Shown: positions 31,070-39,233 of the stretch, one piece after another
Numbering within the stretch: position 1 is the stretch's first letter
Layout: each line of letters starts with the position of its first letter
Source of the DNA: a virus
IMG/VR virus record: IMGVR_UViG_3300032356_000182
Location: 31,739 to 95,738 of that record
Length of the DNA stretch: 64,000 nucleotides
Direction: 5' to 3' (one strand)
The notes under the pieces: model-generated
Databases searched by the model: none
The model's input: only the letters and a program-made list of their open reading frames with translations
Told to the model about the DNA's origin: nothing
Program-made: the position numbers and the translations under genes

Positions 31070-31570
31070 ATGACTGTAGCAAGTAGGCCCAAACTGGCTC
31101 CATCTCGAAAAAAGATGGAGCCAGTTTGGTTAAATGTTGGAACTGTAGACGAAGAATTTGATGGATGGTGGTTTGCTATTCGTCCTACGGTTTCTTTGGA
31201 ATTGATAATGAGTTTGTGGGATCCGATAAACTATCTAGGACGCATGCAGATGACTGCCTCTGGTGCAGGTGTCGGAGAACAAGACTCAGAAAAGGTTCGT
31301 GATTTTATTCTGGAATTCGGCAAGAACTTAGCCATAGTGGCAGAAGGCTTGTCTAAAATTCTCATTGATTGGAATTTTATTGATGAGGTTTCTGGCGACA
31401 AGCTGCCATCTCCAGCAGGAAATCCAGAAATTATCAAACAGTTAGATTTGGTGCTTCTAATGCATGTTGCTATTTTAACTGTTTCTGCTATGAGTGGCTC
31501 GGACCCAAACTTCTCAAGGACCCCTATTACGGCAGCGAGTTTGGAGAAAATAGCTCAAGTGTCGGAGTAG
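31070..31570 (+). CDS. Putative tail assembly chaperone (upstream frame)
   Basis: 166 aa starting MTVASRPKLAPSRKKME behind GAAGGAG. It follows the tail tube gene and precedes a second frame that would be reached by a -1 shift, the arrangement of tail assembly chaperone pairs such as lambda G and GT. The core (EFDGWWFAIRPTVSLELIMS, DFILEFGKNLAIVAEGLSKI) is helical. Codons 7-20 form a 17-bp perfect hairpin (31089-31129), so translation of the gene may be controlled by mRNA structure. The tape measure gene, normally next, is displaced to 41462 by the sugar-enzyme block. Confidence 0.6.
   Translation: MTVASRPKLAPSRKKMEPVWLNVGTVDEEFDGWWFAIRPTVSLELIMSLWDPINYLGRMQMTASGAGVGEQDSEKVRDFILEFGKNLAIVAEGLSKILIDWNFIDEVSGDKLPSPAGNPEIIKQLDLVLLMHVAILTVSAMSGSDPNFSRTPITAASLEKIAQVSE
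31089..31129 (+). repeat. 17-bp perfect hairpin near the 5' end of the chaperone gene
   Basis: CCAAACTGGCTCCATCT at 31089-31105, loop CGAAAAA, and its exact complement at 31113-31129. It is fully inside the coding region and not followed by a T-run, so it is not a terminator for the upstream gene. It would be a very stable mRNA structure about 20 bases after the start codon. Confidence 0.85.
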
Positions 31571-31605
31571 GGGAACCTATCTGTGCGTGTGATATCATAG
31601 CAGCC

Positions 31606-31920
31606 ATGTGTCATGATTTTCAAACCTTGCCAGATCGTTTGTTAGCGCAAACTTGTCCGCTAATCTTTAATGTCTGGCGTTCATTATCCAAAATACTCTA
31701 CAATAAAGACATCGGAGATAAACGTTGGGATCTGCTTATAGCTCCGCTACATCGTACAGCGATGACAGAAGAAGGTGCGACTCAACAGGCTGAAATGGCC
31801 CAAGAGATTGCTGATTCTATTATGTCGCCCGCTGAGAGACGCGAAAGAGCAGAACTTAGGAACAGAGAATCGGAAAAGTTGTTAAGATCAATTGGAATAG
31901 AAGTCATTAAGCGCGGATGA
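31606..31920 (+). CDS. Downstream chaperone frame, possibly expressed by frameshift
   Basis: From the ATG at 31606 this gives 104 aa (MCHDFQTLPDRLLAQTC...), but the frame is open upstream to 31387, overlapping the previous gene by about 184 bp, and the upstream codons read plausibly (KDPYYGSEFGENSSS, GEPICACDIIAA). No ribosome binding site precedes the ATG. The frame relation is -1 relative to the 31070 gene. A -1 ribosomal shift producing a fusion, as in other tail assembly chaperones, fits the context; a canonical slippery heptamer was not found. The last part is helical and charged (ERRERAELRNRESEKLL). Confidence 0.5.
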   Translation: MCHDFQTLPDRLLAQTCPLIFNVWRSLSKILYNKDIGDKRWDLLIAPLHRTAMTEEGATQQAEMAQEIADSIMSPAERRERAELRNRESEKLLRSIGIEVIKRG

Positions 31921-32231
31921 AGGGAGATTTAGCGATGGAGTTAGCTTTTGTAATTCGACAGAAAACTGATAAGACATTTAGAGTATTGTCAGAAAGAACT
32001 ATCTGGGTTAGAGTTCCTCACATTGGTGAGTTTATTCACATCGTGTCCGAGAATGGAAAGTCAACAAAAAAGTATCGTATTCTAGAGGTTAGTACCTATC
32101 TTTGGTCTTCAGGTGATATGCTGGTTGTGGAGGGCTCTTCGAAGGCCTCTCGCTCCTATGGGGAGATAGTGGTTGAGGAGGTATCAGATGCTAAAGTGCG
32201 TAGCAGCAATGGCGACATGGAACAGAGCTGA
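31917..32231 (+). CDS. Hypothetical small beta-rich protein (104 aa)
   Basis: ATG at 31917 overlaps the previous stop (ATGA); a second ATG at 31935 has a better GGGAGA site and may be the true start. The sequence (ELAFVIRQKTDKTFRVLSE, TIWVRVPHIGEFIHIVSENG, KKYRILEVSTYLW) looks like a small beta barrel. The family is not recognised. It is the last gene before the second glycosyltransferase and overlaps it. Confidence 0.5.
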   Translation: MKGDLAMELAFVIRQKTDKTFRVLSERTIWVRVPHIGEFIHIVSENGKSTKKYRILEVSTYLWSSGDMLVVEGSSKASRSYGEIVVEEVSDAKVRSSNGDMEQS

Positions 32232-33072
32232 AATAACGAAGCAGTGCATTGAATCTTATATAGCAACATGTGAGCCAGAGCTGGTTGATTTGCATATCGT
32301 AGATAATGGTTCTACTGATGGGCTTGCTGAGTGGTTGAGATCGCAGGAGAGACGTTTTTCTGACTTCGGCATCTCGGTAACCTACAATAGCGAGAACGTA
32401 GGAACTGCTAAAGCTATAAATTCAGTCTGGGCAGAGCGTTCTCCAGATCAGCACTGTTTGAAAATAGATTCTGACGTTGTCTGGAAAACTCCGAAGTGGC
32501 TCTCTAAAATGCTCGAAGTTTTTGATTTTACATCAAACGTTGGTATTGTTGGGCTAAAGCGTCCAGATCTTCTAGAGAATCCAGATAATCCAGATCCATT
32601 CTATCGTTCAAATCTGGTATCTCTAGTTAGAGATTCAGATAATAAGAAGATCGTCATAGAACAAGTTTGGCATGTCATCGGAACTTGTTGGTTGGTAAGA
32701 AATACTGTTATCAATATAGTTGGTGCTCTAGTTCAGCCAACAGTTTATGGATTTGATGATGCTCTGTATTGCCTCCGAACGCACCTAGCAAAATTCGCTA
32801 CAGTATTTCTGCCTAGAGATGTTGTAGAGATTGATCATATCGACTATGGAGAAGCCCGAAATGATGAGAATGCTGAATACACTCGTTGGAAGAGAGCTGT
32901 AGCTACCTCAGATATGCCCTCTTACGAACATCTTCGGGATAAGTTCATGAGAGGTGAAATTCCTATCTATGTGCCATTTCGTAGCAAGATGCCCGCCTCA
33001 AGTTTATCAAACAATAAAGAGGCTAGGGATTTGATAAGAGAGTTTGGAGAGGATTTTTTCTATGGATACTAA
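32188..33072 (+). CDS. Glycosyltransferase family 2
   Basis: 294 aa from the ATG at 32188, with GAGGAGG seven bases upstream; a TTG at 32173 is in frame. GT-A features: LKCVAAMATWNRAEITKQCI at the start, VDLHIVDNGSTDGLAEWL as the nucleotide-binding strand, NVGTAKAINSVW, and the metal-binding LKIDSDVVW (DxD). FGDDAL-like acidic residues near GFDDALYCL complete the active site. It would transfer a nucleotide-activated sugar. It overlaps the radical SAM gene that follows by 11 bp, so the two are co-expressed. Confidence 0.8.
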   Translation: MLKCVAAMATWNRAEITKQCIESYIATCEPELVDLHIVDNGSTDGLAEWLRSQERRFSDFGISVTYNSENVGTAKAINSVWAERSPDQHCLKIDSDVVWKTPKWLSKMLEVFDFTSNVGIVGLKRPDLLENPDNPDPFYRSNLVSLVRDSDNKKIVIEQVWHVIGTCWLVRNTVINIVGALVQPTVYGFDDALYCLRTHLAKFATVFLPRDVVEIDHIDYGEARNDENAEYTRWKRAVATSDMPSYEHLRDKFMRGEIPIYVPFRSKMPASSLSNNKEARDLIREFGEDFFYGY

Positions 33073-34102
33073 TCTCCAACGATCGCTGAAAGTTATCTGT
33101 CATTGGCCTAGGCTAATCGCTTTATCTAAAGATAAAACTTGTGATCCAATCACTATAGAGATAGATCCAACCAATCGCTGCAATCATCGGTGCGTTTTTT
33201 GCAGTTCTTATAACCATAATGGAATATCGCTCTCCAGAAATGTTTTAGCTAATCTGCTTCGAGAAATTAAAGAGTTTGGCGAAATATTATCAATCTCTTG
33301 GAAGGGTGGGGGTGAGCCCACCCTTTACCCTTATTTTCTTGAGATGACCGAACTTGCCGAAAACTTAGAATTAAAGCAAGGATTGACAACTAACGGTTCT
33401 AAATTGAGAGAAAATGAGATTAAGGCTGCATCTTTTAAGATGAGCTGGGTGCGTGTTTCTTTGGATGCAGCTACGGCTAAAACACACGAGAGAATACATC
33501 GTTCTTATGATTTTGATAAAATTGTTGATGGCATAATAAAGCTTGGTTCTCGTCCAAAAAGCTGTCGACTGGGCATCAATATGACAATATCCCCTGAGAA
33601 TATCGATGAGGTAAAAGATTTTGTATCGTTAGGCCAAGATCTTGGGGTTGATTATGTTGCTCTCAGACCCGCTTATTATGAGCCTTTTGGCTTAGCTGCT
33701 CCTGAACCGAATTATCTAGCTCAGCTAAGAGACACTTTAGAGATGCTGAAAGGTTTAAGCCTAGGAAATCTAGATATTATCATTGGCCAAGTAGCTAATG
33801 CTGGAAGGATCGGGAGTTATATTCCAAAAGATTGTTTAGCTCCTGCTTTGCGCCCAGTTGTTGGAGCAGATGGGGAAGTTTATGCTTGCTGTGATCTGCG
33901 TGGCCATAGAGAATATTCTTTTGGTAATGTTTATCTTGATTCTTTCAGACAGATATGGGAAAGTGAGAAGAGGAAAGAGGTTTTTGGAAGAACACGGAAA
34001 CTAGAGTGTCTTAAGTATTGTTCTAAGGCATATGATTATTACAATCGAGTTCTAGATATTCTCTGTGCTCAGGAAGATTGGCCTGACAAAGAGTTCATGT
34101 AG
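33062..34102 (+). CDS. Radical SAM protein with SPASM-like C-terminal cysteines
   Basis: 346 aa from the ATG at 33062 (GGAGAGG upstream). The radical SAM cluster motif is C40-x3-C44-x2-C47 (CNHRCVFC), followed by GGGEPTLYPYFLEM and TTNGSKL, the standard SAM-binding sequence. The C-terminus holds DCLAPALRPVVGADGEVYACCD, GNV and LECLKYC, the spacing of auxiliary Fe-S (SPASM/twitch) clusters. Family members modify peptides or small molecules by radical chemistry. No small precursor peptide was identified nearby; between glycosyltransferases, a sugar- or cofactor-modifying role is equally possible. Confidence 0.8.
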   Translation: MDTNLQRSLKVICHWPRLIALSKDKTCDPITIEIDPTNRCNHRCVFCSSYNHNGISLSRNVLANLLREIKEFGEILSISWKGGGEPTLYPYFLEMTELAENLELKQGLTTNGSKLRENEIKAASFKMSWVRVSLDAATAKTHERIHRSYDFDKIVDGIIKLGSRPKSCRLGINMTISPENIDEVKDFVSLGQDLGVDYVALRPAYYEPFGLAAPEPNYLAQLRDTLEMLKGLSLGNLDIIIGQVANAGRIGSYIPKDCLAPALRPVVGADGEVYACCDLRGHREYSFGNVYLDSFRQIWESEKRKEVFGRTRKLECLKYCSKAYDYYNRVLDILCAQEDWPDKEFM

Positions 34103-34128
34103 AAGTTAGCTAGAAAAGGAGAATCAGT

Positions 34129-35160
34129 TTGAAAAAGAAGAACATAGCGGTAATATCAACAACATTTAATCGTGCTCCTCAACTGTATCGGCACCTATGG
34201 ACGATAAATTCACAAGATTTTCCTCATAGCGATTTTTGGGTTATTATCGTTGACGATGGAAGCGTTGATGAAACTCAAGAGGTCATCGCTGCGGCAGCAG
34301 AGAATTTTCCAACCTTAAGTATTATCAATATCCGTACAGACAGAAAGCCTCCAGATAGTTTTGGCGGTCAAGGTATAGCTTATAACGTCGGTTTGCGCTG
34401 TGCCGAGGATCTCGGCGTTGAATATGTTATCTTAACTGGCGGTGATATGCTTATTACATCCTGTGCGATGCGAAAGCACATGGAAGTTCAAACTGATGTT
34501 AGAAGGCGGGCCTGGACTATCTCTAGCAAAGATAAAACAAAAGAAACAGAATATCGTCTGATGGTTGATCAGATTTCAGATGTTCCAGATATTCTGCTAG
34601 GCTCTGACCTCTTTTATATTCGACCCGATCATCAAACGTTAGGAAACGATCAGCTTTTGCTTTCAGCTGTAGTTGGAAATCTCGATTGGCAGCCCGCTGA
34701 AAATCTTCTTCACCAATGGTCTGCACTGACAATTGAGCCGATTGAAGGAGCAGATCATAATCATCTAGGCTTTACTGGCGATGTTGTAGTTAGTCGCACT
34801 CATCCAGAATGGACAACCTGGCAAAGCTGTAAGCTGCAATATTGGCTAGATATTGGAGGTTTTGACGAAGCCGGGACTGGGCACTTTTGGGAAGAAGAGC
34901 AGCTTGAAAGACGCTTTAACTTGTACAACAAATACAGAGAAGAGCTAGGGCTGAAGTCTATCCTAGCTATGACTCATGAGTCGCCACTAGTATGTTGTTT
35001 TCATCAGCCACATCCTCGGCAGTTGTCGAATATAGACAACAGAGAAATTTTTCGCAAGAACGTCGAAAGATATGGTTTTGATGTTAATAAAGGTCAGGGT
35101 ATTGATTGGGGAAGAGCTAAGCATGAAATCATTAGCAAGAGGGAATATACGTTGAGATGA
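34129..35160 (+). CDS. Glycosyltransferase family 2, tandem copy 1
   Basis: 343 aa from a TTG with AAGGAGAATC upstream. IAVISTTFNRAPQLYRHLWT, the nucleotide-binding VIIVDDGSVDETQEV, YVILTGGDMLI as the metal site, and GFDEAGTGHFWEEEQLERRF as the acceptor/catalytic helix identify a GT-A enzyme. It is about the same length as and clearly homologous to the next gene throughout, with TFNRAPQLYRHLWT shared. The two overlap by 4 bp. They are a tandem duplication within the sugar block. Confidence 0.8.
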   Translation: MKKKNIAVISTTFNRAPQLYRHLWTINSQDFPHSDFWVIIVDDGSVDETQEVIAAAAENFPTLSIINIRTDRKPPDSFGGQGIAYNVGLRCAEDLGVEYVILTGGDMLITSCAMRKHMEVQTDVRRRAWTISSKDKTKETEYRLMVDQISDVPDILLGSDLFYIRPDHQTLGNDQLLLSAVVGNLDWQPAENLLHQWSALTIEPIEGADHNHLGFTGDVVVSRTHPEWTTWQSCKLQYWLDIGGFDEAGTGHFWEEEQLERRFNLYNKYREELGLKSILAMTHESPLVCCFHQPHPRQLSNIDNREIFRKNVERYGFDVNKGQGIDWGRAKHEIISKREYTLR

Positions 35161-36212
35161 AAAAACGTCCGATAACAGTTATATCAACAACATTTAATCG
35201 TGCTCCTCAATTGTACAGACATTTGTGGACGTTAAATTCTCAAAACTACCCACATACAGATTACCGAGTTATAGTTATTGATGATGGAAGTTTAGATGAT
35301 ACTCAGGCAGTTATCAAACATGCTATTCAAGCGTATCCTGAGATGAATATCGTCAATATCCTCACTGATAGAAAAGAAGAAGGTCATTTTGGCGGTCAAG
35401 GCTTAGCATACAATATCGGTTTGAGATATGCTGAAGAATGGGGATCTGAATTCGTTATACAAACTGGTGGCGATATGTTAATCCCATCTTTTGGCATAGA
35501 AAAGTATATGGAGCTCCAAACGAACTTGCGAAAGAGAGCTTGGGCGATTGCTACTTTCTTTGGAAATCTTAGCGAAGGCATACAAAAAGCATTAGGCCAA
35601 CCTCCTGATCCTACTGCTTCTTATGATGAGCTATTATCAAGATTGCCTGATGTCTTGGTTGGGCCGAATCAGTATTTTATTCGTCCTGATCGGGAATCTC
35701 TTGGCAATGATTATGATGTTTTAGCAAAAGTTCCTGATAGATATGATTGGCAACCTGCTGAACGGCTGCTTGCCAATCCACAAGCTCTAACTCTTGAAGA
35801 GTTTCCAAATCAATCACATATCTATATCGGCTACCCAGGAGATATTCCTTGCGATCGCTCTCATCCTGAGTGGCCAACGTGGCAGATATGTCGAACTGAA
35901 CATTGGATAAACATCGGAGGCTATGACGAGTCAGGAACTGGTCACTTTTGGGAAGACGAGCAAATAAGATTTAGATTTATTCAGTATTCTGATGACCTGA
36001 TTGCGAAGGGGAAGAGAGGATTTTGCTCTATCGTGCACCCATCGGCATTGGTTTGTTGTTTTCATCAGCCGCATATCAGGCAGCTTTCTTTTGATAACCG
36101 AGCTGCATTTTTAGAGAATATAGAGAATTATGGATTTGATGTTAATCGAAAACGTGGCATTGATTGGGGAAGATCAAGACATACGATAGTAGATATAGCA
36201 GAAAGGGATTAA
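35157..36212 (+). CDS. Glycosyltransferase family 2, tandem copy 2
   Basis: 351 aa; ATG overlaps the upstream stop (ATGA). It shares with copy 1 the N-terminal ITVISTTFNRAPQLYRHLWT, then VIDDGSLDDTQAV, FVIQTGGDMLIPSF and GYDESGTGHFWEDEQIRFRF, so the fold and likely chemistry are the same. Differences concentrate in the middle, where acceptor choice is expected (residues about 130-200), including an insertion around LSEGIQKALGQPPDPTASYD. It may act sequentially with copy 1 on a growing glycan. Confidence 0.8.
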   Translation: MKKRPITVISTTFNRAPQLYRHLWTLNSQNYPHTDYRVIVIDDGSLDDTQAVIKHAIQAYPEMNIVNILTDRKEEGHFGGQGLAYNIGLRYAEEWGSEFVIQTGGDMLIPSFGIEKYMELQTNLRKRAWAIATFFGNLSEGIQKALGQPPDPTASYDELLSRLPDVLVGPNQYFIRPDRESLGNDYDVLAKVPDRYDWQPAERLLANPQALTLEEFPNQSHIYIGYPGDIPCDRSHPEWPTWQICRTEHWINIGGYDESGTGHFWEDEQIRFRFIQYSDDLIAKGKRGFCSIVHPSALVCCFHQPHIRQLSFDNRAAFLENIENYGFDVNRKRGIDWGRSRHTIVDIAERD

Positions 36213-36214
36213 GA

Positions 36215-36838
36215 ATGAAGCCTAGATATCGCACTGTAGCTAAAGAGAATATGGATCTTAGCGATCCAACCGAATTTCCTGAGCAGATTTTATATAACTT
36301 GGCTAGATACAAGTTTGCGGCTGGCCTTCTGAAGCCTTCGGATGTTGTACTAGATCTAGCTTGTGGTTACGGATTTGGTACTTATTTTTTATCTTGTTAT
36401 TGTCAGCACGCTTATGGAGCTGATATCAATCCAGAGGTGATTGAAGTAGCTAGATCTCGATATTTGACGTCTAGCACAGCTCGTGATAAGATAACATTTA
36501 TCAGTTGTTTTGATGCTGAAAAAGATGATATACCGGAAATTCAAAGCGTAATCGTATCTTTTGATACGATTGAGCACTTGAATGATCCTGAGAAATTTGT
36601 GAAAAAGTGCTTAGAAGCTCTTCCACCTGGAGGATTATTCATCTGCGGCTCGCCTCAGAAAAAAGATAGACCGGATCCAAATCCTTTCCATATTAGCGAG
36701 ATGACCTCATCTGAATTCTTTGGTTTGCTTGATAAGTACTCTCGTAGGGTTCTGCGGTTTAGTCAGAATGAAGATATAGTTGGCATTTTCAATGAAGAGC
36801 GCGCTTGGGGGATGATTGGTGTTTGCTTTGCCTCTTGA
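36215..36838 (+). CDS. SAM-dependent methyltransferase (class I)
   Basis: 207 aa from the ATG at 36215 (AAAGGGATTAAG upstream). Motif I is VVLDLACGYGFGTYFLS (residues about 44-58), motif II lies in HAYGADINPEVIEVAR, and motif IV-like VSFDTIEHLNDPEKFV with GGLFICGSPQK follows. This is the UbiE/ type 11-like pattern for small-molecule or sugar methylation. Placed between glycosyltransferases and a B12-type radical SAM gene, it may methylate a sugar or glycan end. It ends about 120 bp before the next gene, leaving room for a promoter. Confidence 0.8.
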   Translation: MKPRYRTVAKENMDLSDPTEFPEQILYNLARYKFAAGLLKPSDVVLDLACGYGFGTYFLSCYCQHAYGADINPEVIEVARSRYLTSSTARDKITFISCFDAEKDDIPEIQSVIVSFDTIEHLNDPEKFVKKCLEALPPGGLFICGSPQKKDRPDPNPFHISEMTSSEFFGLLDKYSRRVLRFSQNEDIVGIFNEERAWGMIGVCFAS

Positions 36839-36863
36839 CAGATTTCTGATTTTGTATCATGAT
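36835..36863 (+). promoter_or_regulatory. Candidate promoter upstream of the B12-type radical SAM gene
   Basis: TTGACA at 36835-36840, overlapping the methyltransferase stop, and CATGAT at 36858-36863 (four of six) are 17 bp apart. The 122-bp intergenic gap leads to the gene at 36960. Confidence 0.4.
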
Positions 36864-36959
36864 AAAGGTACAGAATCGGAAAGGAGATTGATAAGGCATG
36901 GACAAAGCGTTCTAAAAATCTCAGGGAAGAGCTCAGAGAGCTGAAGGAGCTGATGAGAA

Positions 36960-38285
36960 GTGCGCAGAAGAATCTTGTTTGTTTGGCCGGTTTATGGGGG
37001 AGTTCCTGGCATAAACAACGGAATTTCTGCAATGGCAGGATCTCTGAAAGCACACGGTTTCAAAGTTAAACTGTTCATGCCTTCTAAAGATCAAGATTTG
37101 TCAACAGAAATCAAACGTTTTGATCCGGATGTGATTGGATTTTCTTGCAACGTTCTGCAAAGACGTCACATTCTAGATTGGGGAAAATTTTTTCGCTCTT
37201 ATTTTTATGACGCAAAAATCGTCGTAGGCGGACCTGATGTCATCTTGAATCCAAAATATTACGCAGAACTCTCTTTTGTTGATTACGTCTGCCTTGGCGA
37301 AGGGGACACAGCAATAGTAGATCTGATGAAGGGACAGCCTTCAAATAATATCGTTAGCAGCTCTGAAATACGAGATGATAGCGATTTTAGGATTGAGCTA
37401 GTTGACTTATCTAAGCTCGAACCTGAGGATTTTTCAATCTATAACTGGGATGCGATCATGATTGAGAGGCATGGGTGGCTTGGTGAATTTTTTATAGGCC
37501 GCGGCTGTCCTTATAGCTGTACGTATTGCAGCAATATCAGAATTCGAGAAGCTTGGCACGTTTGTCCTAAAGATTATGTGCGTTTTAAGTCGATTGAAAA
37601 TGTGATCCGAGAAATCAGATGGGGAATCTCAAATTATACTGGATCTGATGTACCGGTCATCGTATTCGGCGATGATACATTTACAGTTTCTTATGCACAT
37701 ATGATTGAATTCTTGCCGACTTACGCGAAAGAGATTGGCTTTCCTTTTGTTTGTAATATCAATCCTCTTGCATTTGATGAAAAGAAGGCTGAAGTTTTAA
37801 GAAAATATGGCTGCTTTCAAGTTAAGATGGGCTTAGAAACTGGAATTGACCAGCTCAGAAATCAGATCCTCGGCAGAAAGGAGAAAACAGCAGATATAGA
37901 AAAAGCTTTTTCAATCGCTAGAGATGCGAACCTTCAGGTATCTGTTTTCATTATGCTTGGAATTCCAGGAGAAACTTTAGATACGCTTAATGAGACACTT
38001 CTGCTTTTGGGCAAGCTAAAACCGGATCGTTTCAAAATGTCTATATTTTACCCATTCTCTGGTACACAACTTTATGACTACTGCGTAGAAAATGATTTAA
38101 TTGATTTTTCTAAGCTAGGACAGCAAGATAATTGGACAGAAGACACAGTACTTAGGTTTTCAGAGCCGATAAGAGCTAGAATAGCTGAAATCATACAAGA
38201 TGTTGGTGCTGCTGTTAATCAAGTATGCGGTCAGGATATCTATAAAACCGCTTTTGGAAATTTTGGAATGAAAAAGCTAGAGTAG
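36960..38285 (+). CDS. B12-binding-type radical SAM protein
   Basis: 441 aa from GTG 36960 with GAAGGAG upstream. The first 150 residues form a cobalamin-binding-like Rossmann domain (RILFVWPVYGG, FDPDVIGFSCN, KIVVGGPDVILNP, YVCLGEGDTAI), though the classic DxHxxG is absent. The core has C183-x3-C187-x2-C190 (GCPYSCTYC), then VFGDDTFTV, QVKMGLETGIDQLRNQILGR and FIMLGIPGETLDTL, typical of this group. Known members methylate unactivated carbons or alter sugars and lipids. Here it is likely part of the glycan-modifying block. Confidence 0.8.
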   Translation: MRRRILFVWPVYGGVPGINNGISAMAGSLKAHGFKVKLFMPSKDQDLSTEIKRFDPDVIGFSCNVLQRRHILDWGKFFRSYFYDAKIVVGGPDVILNPKYYAELSFVDYVCLGEGDTAIVDLMKGQPSNNIVSSSEIRDDSDFRIELVDLSKLEPEDFSIYNWDAIMIERHGWLGEFFIGRGCPYSCTYCSNIRIREAWHVCPKDYVRFKSIENVIREIRWGISNYTGSDVPVIVFGDDTFTVSYAHMIEFLPTYAKEIGFPFVCNINPLAFDEKKAEVLRKYGCFQVKMGLETGIDQLRNQILGRKEKTADIEKAFSIARDANLQVSVFIMLGIPGETLDTLNETLLLLGKLKPDRFKMSIFYPFSGTQLYDYCVENDLIDFSKLGQQDNWTEDTVLRFSEPIRARIAEIIQDVGAAVNQVCGQDIYKTAFGNFGMKKLE

Positions 38286-38306
38286 TTGAGAGAAGGGGAT
38301 ACAGCT

Positions 38307-39233
38307 ATGCAATTTTCGGTAATAACGATAAGTCGAGATCGGCCAAATAGCTTTTTCCGACATATCATATCAGTCTTAGCCCAAGATATTCCTGAAATTG
38401 AAATTCTGATTGTGGATGACAGTTCGGAAGGGGATGAAAGACAGCTTGATGCTTTGAGATATCTCGCTTCTTTAGAGATGTTCAAAGAAATTGTTTCTAG
38501 ACATCGGTCTAAAATTAGAGTATTCAAAACCAGGCCTCGAGAATATATCGGCGGCGAAGGTCGCGCAATCAATTCCGCAATAAGAAGGTGTAAAGGCGAT
38601 GCGATATTTGTTCTTTGCGGCGATGATTTGTTTCCAAAAAATCACTTCCAGTGCATAATTGATCACTATATGTTGATGAGCTTGGCCACGGGAAAAGACC
38701 CAGTTGTTGGGTGGCCTCTAAATCACCTCACAAGAGATGTTACTGCTGATCCTGATGATCGATGTATTCTATCTTTTACAGGAGCTGGCGAGCCTCTCTT
38801 ACTAGATGAGGCTAACAAGAGATATGTCTCGCTAAAGGAAGCTTGCTATCGTACTCCTGATTATTTCGTTAGACGAGAAGATATTAGCGCTGATTGGCTG
38901 CCTGGAATGAATATCTTTTGCAATGGACCGGTTGATGATAGAGCGCTGTATCCTAGGAGTTTTCTTGAAGATATCCGAGGCTTTCCAGAATGGCGAGCGT
39001 CATGGTGGCGGGATGCTATGATGAGATCTGTAATTCAAAACAGAAATTATCCAGTTGACCTCTGTTGGAATACGCTGAGTTTTCATCAATGGCATCCGCC
39101 TTTTCATCATCAGTATGACCAGGAAGGCCATGATTACTGGCAAAATCATCTAGGCGCTATTGTTTGTAATGAATCAGAAAGATGGGGAGAAGAGCCGCTA
39201 GATGAGATAGACATATTTGGAGAAAAAGAATGA
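38307..39233 (+). CDS. Glycosyltransferase family 2-like
   Basis: 308 aa from the ATG at 38307 (GAAGGGGATAC upstream; TTG 38286 also in frame). FSVITISRDRPNSFFRHIIS, EILIVDDSSEGDERQLD, YIGGEGRAINSAIRRCKG and IFVLCGDDLFPKNHF form the GT-A donor and metal sites. The later SWWRDAMMRSVIQ and SFHQWHPPFHH are probable acceptor elements, and resemble parts of copies 1 and 2 at 34129 and 35157. It overlaps the epimerase gene by 4 bp. Confidence 0.75.
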   Translation: MQFSVITISRDRPNSFFRHIISVLAQDIPEIEILIVDDSSEGDERQLDALRYLASLEMFKEIVSRHRSKIRVFKTRPREYIGGEGRAINSAIRRCKGDAIFVLCGDDLFPKNHFQCIIDHYMLMSLATGKDPVVGWPLNHLTRDVTADPDDRCILSFTGAGEPLLLDEANKRYVSLKEACYRTPDYFVRREDISADWLPGMNIFCNGPVDDRALYPRSFLEDIRGFPEWRASWWRDAMMRSVIQNRNYPVDLCWNTLSFHQWHPPFHHQYDQEGHDYWQNHLGAIVCNESERWGEEPLDEIDIFGEKE

